Source: JBOGED01 sp050743625 (GTDB taxonomy: Bacteria > Actinomycetota > Nitriliruptoria > Euzebyales > Egibacteraceae). From it: DNA of 11,214 nucleotides. The notes beneath the pieces were generated by a model. That model was not told where the DNA came from, searched no databases, and saw only the letters and a program-made list of their open reading frames with translations. Location: assembly GCA_050743625.1 (NCBI GenBank), contig JBOGED010000451.1, positions 1-11,214 on the forward strand, in the 5' to 3' direction. The first letter of the stretch is position 1, and each line of letters starts with the position of its first letter. Below, piece after piece: positions 1-6,647 of this stretch. A program made the translations under genes and the position numbers.

Positions 1-25
1 TCAACGTCCAGAAAACTCACCGACA

Positions 26-49
26 CCGCTCTGGCCGGCCAGCTAGCGG
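26..49. repeat. Inverted repeat with a perfect 12-bp palindromic core
   Basis: The core CTGGCCGGCCAG (31-42) is a perfect palindrome. It is flanked by CCGCT (26-30) and AGCGG (45-49), which also pair if CT at 43-44 bulges out, giving up to 11 base pairs. No T-run follows, so it is not a textbook intrinsic terminator. It could be a terminator of a gene beyond the left edge, a protein-binding site or a recombination site. Confidence 0.5.
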
Positions 50-58
50 CATCGAACC

Positions 59-78
59 TGCGGTTACCCGTAACCGCA
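59..78. repeat. 20-bp perfect-arm inverted repeat, operator-like
   Basis: The arms TGCGGTTAC (59-67) and GTAACCGCA (70-78) are exact inverted copies around a 2-nt CC centre. A dyad of this length and tight spacing resembles a homodimeric regulator operator or a recombinase site rather than a terminator. No adjacent regulator is visible in the window, so its partner is unknown. Confidence 0.5.
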
Positions 79-508
79 CTCGGCGCCTACCAAGACCCCA
101 AAGTTGGCGGCATTGTCCCTAAGTCAGTGCGGGCTTCGGGCGGAAACAGCCACGGTATTGTTGCCTGGGCCTTAATAAGTACTCCGCTGCAGAAATACGG
201 TGCGTGCCGAGGGCAACACTGCGCCGCTCGCAAGGCGCGCCAAACCTTGAAAGGAATCCTATATCCGGAGGTGAGACGAAATAGCCAGCAGTGCGGGGCT
301 CTGTCCCATTTTCATACTTCACGGGTGGCGACGCAGGGGCCATGAGAGGGGCCATATGCAAGCGAGGCGCAACGCCGCGAGTGGGATGCCCGTGCGATGG
401 ATGCGCCACCGTATTTATGAGGCAGGTACTAAGTCGGAGTTTGGGTACTAGCCCGACCCTGACACCGGGTGGCACACTGACGGCATCCAAGGGAGCAGAA
501 GTGGGACG

Positions 509-1423
509 GTGCGGCAACCGGCGGCTCTAGAGCTGCCGGTCATTTGCGATGCCGCGGACGCCAGCTCCTTGGAGGGCCAGCGGCGTTTCCTCCGCGCCAC
601 GAAGGTCCGACTCGTGATGATGGTGGTGGCCGCGGGGGCCGGAGGGCTGAGCTGGGTTGTGGGGGGAACGGACTACGCGGGCATCCTCGCCGCCGTGGGG
701 TTCTTCGCCGCGCTGGCCGCGGAGCTGTTCATCCTGCAGACGCAGCCCGAGCGTGTCTGGTACGAGGGCCGCGCCGCCGCGGAGTCAGCGAAGACGTTGG
801 CATGGCGCTACGCCGTTGGTGGCGAGCCGTTCTCCCTTACGGCGATCACCGCAGAGCAGGCCGACCGGCTGCTCGTCGAGCGGCTGAACGACGTGCTCCA
901 CGACCTCGACGGGCTTGACCTCTCCACAACGCTGGGCCCTGGGCAGCAGATCACGGACCAGATGCGGGCGCTTCGGGCGGACACGCTCGACGCGCGCAAG
1001 GCCACCTACGAGACCCACCGGATCACCGATCAGCAAGCCTGGTACGCGGGTAAAGCCAAGTTGAACGCGGTCCTGGGGCGGCGGTGGGCCGCAGTGTTGG
1101 TGACAATCGAGGCGCTCGGCGGGATCACGGCACTGGCGAAAGCCGCCACCGGCGGCCTGCCTGAGCCCGCCGCAGGCACACTTGGCCTGCTCGCCGCGGC
1201 CGGTGCCGCCCTGGCCGCCTGGGTACAGACCCGGCAACGTCAAGCACTCGCTTGCGCCTACTCGGTCGCGGCCACTGAGCTGGCCTCCATCCGCGCGTTG
1301 GTCCCGTGGCAGCAGACCGAGGAGTCATGGGCTGCCTTCGTCCGCGACGCCGAACGGGCGCTCTCCCGAGAGCATTCGCTCTGGCGCTCGTCTCGCCGGG
1401 TGCAAGCCGGGGTAGTCGAGTAA
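509..1423 (+). CDS. SLATT (DUF4231-like) four-TM membrane protein
   Basis: The 304-aa protein has two hydrophobic pairs, about residues 33-52 with 55-76 and 192-212 with 221-240, each followed by a conserved soluble helix. After the first pair comes WYEGRAAAESAKTLAWRYAV (84-103); after the second come TRQRQALACAYSVAATELAS (241-260) and EESWAAFVRDAERALSREHS (271-290). This tandem pattern matches what I know of SLATT_3 plus SLATT_1 proteins, often annotated DUF4231. SLATT domains are predicted two-TM effectors, perhaps pore-forming, that are often linked to nucleotide-sensing conflict systems; function here is inference. The start is GTG with GGGAG at 491-495, a rather long 13-nt spacing; the only downstream Met residues lie inside TM1. 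No SMODS, SLOG or other sensor gene is present in the window. The gene converges on the cbiX-like gene with 5 bp between stops. Confidence 0.8.
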   Translation: MRQPAALELPVICDAADASSLEGQRRFLRATKVRLVMMVVAAGAGGLSWVVGGTDYAGILAAVGFFAALAAELFILQTQPERVWYEGRAAAESAKTLAWRYAVGGEPFSLTAITAEQADRLLVERLNDVLHDLDGLDLSTTLGPGQQITDQMRALRADTLDARKATYETHRITDQQAWYAGKAKLNAVLGRRWAAVLVTIEALGGITALAKAATGGLPEPAAGTLGLLAAAGAALAAWVQTRQRQALACAYSVAATELASIRALVPWQQTEESWAAFVRDAERALSREHSLWRSSRRVQAGVVE

Positions 1424-1428
1424 CCCCC

Positions 1429-2274
1429 TTACGAGCGGACACCCCCGCCTGACGGCGCGGCGACGCGGCGCTCGAGGCCTGGGAGGGGGACGCGATAACA
1501 GCAGAGGTCGCAGTTGGCGCGGATATCACCTTTGAGAACTTCGTGGTAACGGTCGGCGACGGCGTCGACAAGCAGCGGGTCGGGGCCGAACCGGCCGGCG
1601 TCGACGATCTCCAGCCCGGTCTCTGCGGCGACGCCCGCAGCCAACTCGGCCACGCGCCGCTCGAGCAGCCCGGCGAGCAGCGACCAGCTGAAGATCACGG
1701 TTCGCCGCGCACCCGCGACCGCTACGCGCCGCAGGACCTCATCGATGCTCGGCCACGTCACACCGGCGAAGCAATGCTCGACCCAGACATGGCCAGTGCC
1801 CTCGGCGAGGAAACGCGCGGCCTTGGCGAGGTCGCCGTTCGCGTCCGGGTCTGACGAGCCCGACGCCGCGACGACGAGCACCTCATCCCGCCGTCCCTCT
1901 CCTGGTGACACACTGGTCACGCGCCGGTGCGCGAGCGCGAACAACGCCGGGTGTAAGCCGAGCACCCGGCCGTGCATGATCTCCACCGTCGGGTAGGAAA
2001 GGCGGGCCTCGGCAACCAGCGTGGGCACGTCGGTCTTCGCGTGGCCCGCGCCGAGCGTGAGTAGGGGAAGGCTCACGATCTGCCCTACCCCTGCCGCGGC
2101 GAGACCGCCTACGGTCTCGTCGACGTCAGGCTGGGCAAAGTCCTCGAGCCAGGCATGCGCGACCGGGACGTGGAGCCGGTCACGCAACAGGCCAGTCAGC
2201 ACGCGCATCTCCTCGGCGCCATCTGGGTTACGCGTCCCGTGAGCGACGAGCAGCAGCGCGGGGTCGTTCTTCAT
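1429..2274 (-). CDS. cbiX: Sirohydrochlorin chelatase, CbiX-like
   Basis: This is a class II tetrapyrrole chelatase of about 281 aa that inserts Co (cobalamin branch) or Fe (siroheme branch) into sirohydrochlorin in the cytoplasm. The N-terminal half has the LLLVAHGTRNP motif with its catalytic-type His (residue 12 from this start) and the second His in TLGAGHAKTDVP (residue 78). The second half repeats the fold, with GSSDPDANGD in place of the usual GRGSSDPDAN. It ends with the family's Cys-rich tail, CDLCCYRVPLPG, containing three cysteines. The tail and length (two fused halves) fit the long CbiX type rather than the short archaeal form. Start choice: GTG 2283, ATG 2280 and ATG 2274 are in frame, but AGGGGG (2288-2283) is well spaced only for ATG 2274 (8 nt). 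No other cobalamin or siroheme genes are adjacent, so metal specificity is open. Confidence 0.88.
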   Translation of the reverse strand: MKNDPALLLVAHGTRNPDGAEEMRVLTGLLRDRLHVPVAHAWLEDFAQPDVDETVGGLAAAGVGQIVSLPLLTLGAGHAKTDVPTLVAEARLSYPTVEIMHGRVLGLHPALFALAHRRVTSVSPGEGRRDEVLVVAASGSSDPDANGDLAKAARFLAEGTGHVWVEHCFAGVTWPSIDEVLRRVAVAGARRTVIFSWSLLAGLLERRVAELAAGVAAETGLEIVDAGRFGPDPLLVDAVADRYHEVLKGDIRANCDLCCYRVPLPGLERRVAAPSGGGVRS

Positions 2275-2350
2275 CTTCATCACCCCCTACTGTAGGAAGT
2301 CGTCACCGTCGCGCGAGGGCATCGAGGATCCACGTGGTGTACGCTGCGTC

Positions 2351-2366
2351 CGACCGCCACCGGTCG
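2351..2366. repeat. Short hairpin in the divergent cbiX/E1-alpha gap
   Basis: CGACCG and CGGTCG arms surround a 4-nt CCAC loop in the roughly 180-bp gap between two divergent genes. It may be an operator or a 5' UTR hairpin of either transcript. I see no convincing -35/-10 pair or riboswitch fold in this gap. Confidence 0.3.
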
Positions 2367-2455
2367 TCGTAACCCGGCGGCCGGCGGGCGGTCGCCAATG
2401 CGCCTTTCGCCTGCCCGGCCCGGCGATCCCGGACCGGAGTCATAAGGGGCCTGTG

Positions 2456-3640
2456 ATGGGCAACGCCGCTCATGATCTGGGACAGCCTGACGCTCATACG
2501 CTGCTGCCACCGCGCCAACCGGTGCAGCTCTTGGACGAGCGGGGCGTCTTCCACGAGGTTGAGGGCTATAAGTTGGATCTGGAGGAACGGGACCTCCACA
2601 ACTTGTACCGCTTCATGGTCCTGGCACGCCACCTCGACCGGCAGGCGATCAACCTTCAGCGCCAAGGTCAGCTCGCCGTGTACCCGTCCCTGTACGGCCA
2701 AGAGGCCGCACAGGTGGGGGCGGCGTACGCCTTGGATGCCCAGGACTGGGTCTTTCCCTCGCACCGGGACCTAGGGATCGCATTGGTCCGCGGCGTGGAC
2801 CCCGCGCGCATCCTCCACTTGTACCGTGGCACATGGTTGTCCGACCACGATCCCTCCGAGCGGCATGTCATGCTGATGTCGATCCCGGTCGGAACGCAGA
2901 CGCTGCATGCCGCGGGTTTCGCGATGGGTGCGCGGCTCGACGGGGCCGATCTGGTCGTCCTGAGCTGCTTCGGCGATGGCGCGATCTCGGAGGGCGATAC
3001 GCACGAGGCGATGAATTTCGCCGCGGTGTACCAAGCGTCCTGCGTCTTCTTCGTGCAGAACAACTACTACGCCATCAGCGTGCCCCTCGACAAGCAGATG
3101 AAGGCTCCCACGATCGCCCATAAGGCGATCGGGTACGGGATGCCGGGGTACCGCTGCGACGGCAACGACGTGCTTGCCACGTACGCGGTCGTTCAGGAGG
3201 CGGTGGCACGAGCACGGCGAGGTGAGGGCCCAAGCCTTGTCGAGGCCGTGACCTACCGGATGGGGGCTCACACCACCGCGGACGATCCGAGCCGGTACCA
3301 ACCAGCCTCAGAGCTCGCCAGGTGGAGCGCGCGCGACCCGATCGCGCGTCTCGAGGTGTTCCTGCGATCCGAGGGAATGCTCGACGACGCGCTCCATGCC
3401 GAGATCGACGAGGAGGCACGTGAGCACGCCACTCGTCTTCGCGCCGAGGTCTACGACGCGCCACACGGCGATCCGCGGGAGCTGTTCGAGCACGTCTACG
3501 CCGATCCTCCCGAGCGCTTCGCGGAGCAGCGGGCGCTTCTCGAGCGCGAGCTGGGTGAGGGTGCCGCTGGCGCGGCACCGGCGGGCGGGGATAGGTGGGG
3601 CGCGTCGGCGGTTCCCGCGGGTGGGAAGATGGCGGGGTAG
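2456..3640 (+). CDS. pdhA: 2-oxoacid dehydrogenase E1 alpha subunit (pyruvate or branched-chain)
   Basis: This is the ThDP-binding alpha half of the E1 heterotetramer that decarboxylates a 2-oxoacid and hands the acyl group to E2 lipoate. The thiamine diphosphate/Mg motif runs from GDG (173-175) through EGDTHEAMNFA to NN (202-203), the expected ~30-residue spacing. Also present are DWVFPSHRDLG near 100 and the mobile loop GAHTTADDPSRYQ near 270, typical of bacterial PdhA/BkdA. About 30 C-terminal residues are an Ala/Gly-rich tail beyond the family core. ATG 2456 is preferred over GTG 2453 because AAGGGG (2444-2449) lies 6 nt from it. It is the first gene of a tight operon; E1-beta begins 3 bp after its stop. 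Family is certain, substrate is not: the symbol pdhA is a family label and bkdA is an equal possibility. Confidence 0.9.
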   Translation: MGNAAHDLGQPDAHTLLPPRQPVQLLDERGVFHEVEGYKLDLEERDLHNLYRFMVLARHLDRQAINLQRQGQLAVYPSLYGQEAAQVGAAYALDAQDWVFPSHRDLGIALVRGVDPARILHLYRGTWLSDHDPSERHVMLMSIPVGTQTLHAAGFAMGARLDGADLVVLSCFGDGAISEGDTHEAMNFAAVYQASCVFFVQNNYYAISVPLDKQMKAPTIAHKAIGYGMPGYRCDGNDVLATYAVVQEAVARARRGEGPSLVEAVTYRMGAHTTADDPSRYQPASELARWSARDPIARLEVFLRSEGMLDDALHAEIDEEAREHATRLRAEVYDAPHGDPRELFEHVYADPPERFAEQRALLERELGEGAAGAAPAGGDRWGASAVPAGGKMAG

Positions 3641-3643
3641 CCC

Positions 3644-4615
3644 ATGGCGATCACGATGGCGCAGGCGCTGAACACCGCCCTGCACGACGCGATGGCCTCC
3701 GACGATCGGGTCCTCACGTTCGGCGAGGATGTCGGAGCCCTCGGCGGGGTGTTCCGCATCACCGATCGTCTTGCGGAGCGGTTCGGGGAAGCGCGCTGCT
3801 TCGACACCCCGCTCGCCGAGTCCGGCATCATTGGAACCGCGATCGGTATGGCCCTCTATGGGTGGAAACCCGTGGTAGAGATCCAGTTCGACGGCTTCGT
3901 CTACCCAGCCTTCGAGCAGATCACCAGCCACCTCGCCAAGCTGCGGAACCGGTCACGCGGCAGGGTGGCCGTGCCCGTGGTCGTGCGGATTCCCTACGGC
4001 GGGGGGATCGGCGCCGTCGAGCACCACTCCGAGAGTCCTGAGACCTACTTTCTCCACACCGCGGGGCTCAAGGTCGTGACGCCCGGCACCCCCTCCGACG
4101 CGTACTCGTTGCTCCGCGAGGCCATTACCCACCCTGACCCGGTCATCTTCTTTGAGCCCAAACGTCGCTACTGGCTCAAAGAGGAGGTGTCCTTGCCGGT
4201 CCGGACGCACGCCTTCGGGCGCGCGGTCGTCCGGCGCCCGGGGACGACCGCAACGATCGTGGCGTACGGCCCCATGGTGAGGACCTGCCTTGACGCCGCC
4301 GCAGCGGCCGAGCGGGAAGGTTGGGACCTGGAGGTCCTCGACCTGCGGACCCTCAACCCCCTCGACACCGACGCGCTGGTCGGCAGTGTCCGGCGCACCG
4401 GCCGGGCCGTCGTCGTCCACGAGGCCTCGGTGTTCGCCGGGTTCGGCGCCGAGATCGCCGCCATAGTCACCGAGCGCGCGTTCTACGATCTCGAGGCGCC
4501 GGTTCTCCGCGTGGGTGGGTTCGACATCCCGTACCCGGCGGCGAAGCTGGAGGAGTTTTATCTCCCCGACACCAACCGTATCCTCGACGCGATCGAACGC
4601 TCACTCGGGTACTAA
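3644..4615 (+). CDS. 2-oxoacid dehydrogenase E1 beta subunit
   Basis: The 323-aa protein is a full-length transketolase-like E1 beta subunit, partner of the preceding gene. Visible hallmarks are FGEDVGALGGVFR (26-38), FDTPLAESGIIG (53-64; E59 is the position that normally contacts the ThDP aminopyrimidine), EIQFDGFVYPAFEQ (79-92) and GGGIGAVEHHSESPE (119-133) with the paired His 127-128. The C-terminal half has the transketolase C domain (TATIVAYGPMV, VVVHEASVFAGFGAEI). The EPKRRYW segment and FDTPLAES resemble the actinobacterial branched-chain (BkdB) type as I remember it, including the mycobacterial enzyme, which makes branched-chain keto acids a plausible substrate. ATG 3644 follows GCGGGG at 3632-3637 with 6-nt spacing, and lies 3 bp after the E1-alpha stop, suggesting coupled translation. 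Confidence 0.92.
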   Translation: MAITMAQALNTALHDAMASDDRVLTFGEDVGALGGVFRITDRLAERFGEARCFDTPLAESGIIGTAIGMALYGWKPVVEIQFDGFVYPAFEQITSHLAKLRNRSRGRVAVPVVVRIPYGGGIGAVEHHSESPETYFLHTAGLKVVTPGTPSDAYSLLREAITHPDPVIFFEPKRRYWLKEEVSLPVRTHAFGRAVVRRPGTTATIVAYGPMVRTCLDAAAAAEREGWDLEVLDLRTLNPLDTDALVGSVRRTGRAVVVHEASVFAGFGAEIAAIVTERAFYDLEAPVLRVGGFDIPYPAAKLEEFYLPDTNRILDAIERSLGY

Positions 4616-4617
4616 GT

Positions 4618-5802
4618 ATGGTCGCCAAGGTCTTCTTGCTTCCCGACCTCGGCGAGGGCCTGATCGAGGCTGAGGTCGTCCATTGGCTTGTCGCCGTTGG
4701 CGACACCGTCGCCAGCGACCAGCCAGTGGCCGCGGTCGAGACTGAGAAGGCGGTCGTCGAGATCCCCTCGCCGTTCCCTGGCACCGTCTTGACCTTGCAC
4801 GCGGACGAGGGCGCCCAGGTCCAGGTTGGCCAGCCGCTGATCACGGTAGAGGTCGGACCTGCCTCGACGGGCGACGGGCCGGGCAGCGTGCTTGTCGGCT
4901 ACGGGACGGGGACCGGCCGGTCCCCCCGTCGCGCTCACCACGACGCGCGTGGCTCTTCGCCACCTTCCCACCCGCGGGCGAAGCCCCCGGTGCGCAAGCT
5001 CGCCAAAGATCTCGGCGTCGACCTGGCGGACGTGAGCGGCAGCGGGCCGGATGGCGTAATCACCCGCGAAGACGTACAAGCGGCCGCGAAGCCGGTGCAG
5101 GCCGCGCTGTCGACCGAGAGCATCCCCTTGCGAGGTGCGCGCAAGGCGATGGCGGCGAAGATGAGCGCGGCGCGACAGCAGATCCCGGACGCCTCCGCGT
5201 ATGTCGACTGCGACGCGACACGGCTGTGGAGGCTCCGCCGCCGTCTCGCCGAGGCCCACCCGGGTGTGCGCATGCCCGCGCTCGCGATCATCCTGCGCGC
5301 ATGTGTCGCCGGTCTCCGCGAGTTCCCCTCGCTCAACAGCTCGCTGGACACCGAGCGCGATGAGGTCGTCCTCGCCCCGCACGTCAACCTCGGCTTCGCC
5401 GCCGCGACCGAGCGCGGCCTCGTGGTACCGGTGATCAAGGACGCCCACACCATGTCGCTGTTGCGGATCGCGGTCGAGCTGAGCCGGCTTACGACACTCG
5501 CCCGCGAAGGCACAGCCCAACCCAGCGACCTCGCCGGAGGCACCTTCACGGTCTCAAACTACGGCTCGCTCGGAGTCGACGGCGGGACCCCGATCGTCAA
5601 CTTCCCTGAGGCCGCGATCCTCGGCGTTGGACGGATCGCGGACCGTCCCTGGGTCCACAAGGGTGCCGTCAAGCCGCGCAAGGTAGTGCGGCTGTCGGTC
5701 ACCTTCGACCACCGGCTCGCTGACGGCGCCGAGGCGTCTGGCTTCCTCCGCCTCGTCGCCGACTGCGTCGAGCATCCCACCCACCTCATCGCGGTGCTGT
5801 AG
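4618..5802 (+). CDS. 2-oxoacid dehydrogenase E2, dihydrolipoamide acyltransferase
   Basis: This is the core acyltransferase of the complex (394 aa). Domains in order: one lipoyl domain (about 4-78) with ETEKAVVEIPSP, where K44 is the expected lipoylation site; a Gly/Ser/Arg/His linker (about 80-120); a peripheral subunit-binding domain (about 122-156; RKLAKDLGVDL, GSGPDGVITREDV); and the catalytic domain (about 165-394) with SNYGSLGVDGGTPIVNFPEA and the active-site FDHRLADG (H365, D369). The start is the ATG two bases after the E1-beta stop, with only a weak CGGG upstream, consistent with translational coupling; the same frame is open further upstream but that part is antiparallel in quality and lies inside E1-beta. 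No E3 (lipoamide dehydrogenase) follows, so E3 must be supplied from another locus. Acyl specificity (acetyl or branched-chain) cannot be settled here. Confidence 0.93.
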   Translation: MVAKVFLLPDLGEGLIEAEVVHWLVAVGDTVASDQPVAAVETEKAVVEIPSPFPGTVLTLHADEGAQVQVGQPLITVEVGPASTGDGPGSVLVGYGTGTGRSPRRAHHDARGSSPPSHPRAKPPVRKLAKDLGVDLADVSGSGPDGVITREDVQAAAKPVQAALSTESIPLRGARKAMAAKMSAARQQIPDASAYVDCDATRLWRLRRRLAEAHPGVRMPALAIILRACVAGLREFPSLNSSLDTERDEVVLAPHVNLGFAAATERGLVVPVIKDAHTMSLLRIAVELSRLTTLAREGTAQPSDLAGGTFTVSNYGSLGVDGGTPIVNFPEAAILGVGRIADRPWVHKGAVKPRKVVRLSVTFDHRLADGAEASGFLRLVADCVEHPTHLIAVL

Positions 5803-5806
5803 CCGC

Positions 5807-6616
5807 ATGGACGTGGCCGCGGGGATCGTGCTCGCTGGCGGGCGGTCGTCGCGGATGGGGACGGCGAAGGCCGGATTGGAGTGGCATGGCTCCACCTTGC
5901 TGCGCCACGTCACGGGGTTGGTCGCGCGGGCGGTCGGCGGGCCGGTGGTGGTCGTGCGAGCTCCGGGACAGTCCCTGCCCGCATTAAGCGCCGAGGTGGA
6001 GGTGGTCGAGGATCCCCGCGAGGGCCTCGGGCCACTGCAAGGCCTGGCGACAGGGCTGGCGGCCGTCTCCGACCGCGCCGAGGCCGCCTTTGCCTGCTCG
6101 ACCGACCTGCCCTTCTTGCACCCGGCCTTCGCCCGTCTCGTGCTCCGCGCGCTCGACAGTGGCGCGGACATCGGGCTGCCGGTGGTCCGGGGCTACCCGC
6201 AGCCTCTCGCGGCGGCATACCGCACGACGCTCGCGGACCTGGCCGCGCGGATGGTCGCCACCCAGCGCCTGCGGCTCACCTTGCTGCTGGACGAGTGCGA
6301 GGTCGCGCGCCTGGACGGGGCGGCATTGGCCGCGGTGGACCCGGGCCTGGACTCCGTCGTCAACCTCAACGAGCCGGCCGAGTACGAGGCCGCCCGCGTC
6401 CGGCCCGCTCCCCTGGTGACCGTGCAGCGCCATGGGACGCTGGCGACGGTCCGCGCCGCCACGCTAGCCGGTGCCGCGGCGGCCGTCGGGCTCGTGCTCG
6501 AAAGGCGCGTGGCCGTCACGCTGAACGGCGCGCCGGTAGGCACGGACAGCGAGTTGCCCCTTGTAGCCGGCGACGCGGTATGCTTCTTTTTCATGGATAC
6601 AAGGACGTACGAGTGA
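5807..6616 (+). CDS. mobA: MobA-like NTP transferase fused to a C-terminal beta-grasp-like domain
   Basis: Residues 1-195 match molybdenum cofactor guanylyltransferase, which joins GMP to molybdopterin. Motifs are LAGGRSSRMGTAKAGL (9-24, nucleotide-binding loop), GPLQGLATGL (75-84) and the metal-binding STDLPFL (98-104, D100); the usual end signature VVNLNEPAEYEAA is at 184-196. Residues 200-269 are extra: LVTVQRHGTLATVRAATL, then VAVTLNGAPV, then LPLVAGDAVCFFF, a pattern like the ThiS/MoaD ubiquitin-like fold. The C terminus is DTRTYE, so the Gly-Gly needed for thiocarboxylation or adenylation is absent. A related CofC/MobA-like NTP transferase with another substrate remains possible. ATG lies 4 bp after the E2 stop, so it appears to be the last gene of the dehydrogenase operon; I see no obvious biochemical reason for that. 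Confidence 0.8.
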   Translation: MDVAAGIVLAGGRSSRMGTAKAGLEWHGSTLLRHVTGLVARAVGGPVVVVRAPGQSLPALSAEVEVVEDPREGLGPLQGLATGLAAVSDRAEAAFACSTDLPFLHPAFARLVLRALDSGADIGLPVVRGYPQPLAAAYRTTLADLAARMVATQRLRLTLLLDECEVARLDGAALAAVDPGLDSVVNLNEPAEYEAARVRPAPLVTVQRHGTLATVRAATLAGAAAAVGLVLERRVAVTLNGAPVGTDSELPLVAGDAVCFFFMDTRTYE

Positions 6617-6642
6617 TAGACTACAGTGCGTACAAGGAGGTG
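6606..6642 (+). promoter_or_regulatory. Operator-like repeats and strong RBS before the antitoxin gene
   Basis: CGTACGAG (6606-6613) and CGTACAAG (6629-6636) form a direct repeat 23 bp apart; GTACG (6607-6611) and CGTAC (6629-6633) also form an inverted pair. Antitoxin/toxin complexes of this class usually bind such repeats to autorepress. AAGGAGGTG (6634-6642) is a near-perfect Shine-Dalgarno site 7 nt before the ATG. TAGACT at 6617-6622 could be a -10 element, but no good -35 is seen. Confidence 0.4.
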
Positions 6643-6647
6643 GTGGC

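Larger units (their letters stand above)
1..508. other. Left-edge region without a supportable gene
   Basis: This stretch is less G/C-biased than the rest of the window and no known protein family is recognisable in it. One forward frame is open from the edge to a TGA at 343-345, and a reverse frame is open over 119-517. Both translations have irregular composition (Cys, Arg and Ser rich, with codons such as AGA and ATA) and lack domain-like patterning, so I treat neither as a gene. The region contains two inverted repeats (26-49 and 59-78), a short hairpin at 221-238 (GCGCC/GGCGC arms) and a 12-nt tandem repeat of GGGGCCAT at 336-343 and 348-355. It also forms the upstream region of the SLATT gene. 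It may be an intergenic region, an element boundary or the remains of a decayed gene. Confidence 0.5.

Noticed and set aside
40..110. Possible tRNA on the minus strand (GGTTCGAT resembles a T-loop)
   Set aside because: The flanking bases do not form a 5-bp T-stem, and no acceptor, D or anticodon arm can be assembled around it; the nearby dyad at 59-78 explains the symmetry.
119..517. Minus-strand 132-codon open frame
   Set aside because: Its translation shows no domain pattern, its start lies inside the SLATT gene's 5' end, and there is no RBS of the quality seen elsewhere in the window.
2284..2455. Cobalamin or other riboswitch upstream of cbiX or the E1 gene
   Set aside because: The gap is only about 180 bp, lacks a B12-box-like conserved core, and shows only a short 6-bp hairpin.
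6583..6616. Frameshift at the TTCTTTTT run hiding a Gly-Gly end for the MobA beta-grasp domain
   Set aside because: Removing a T gives a frame that reads into the antitoxin leader without a clean Gly-Gly terminus, so a shift there does not restore a MoaD-like end.
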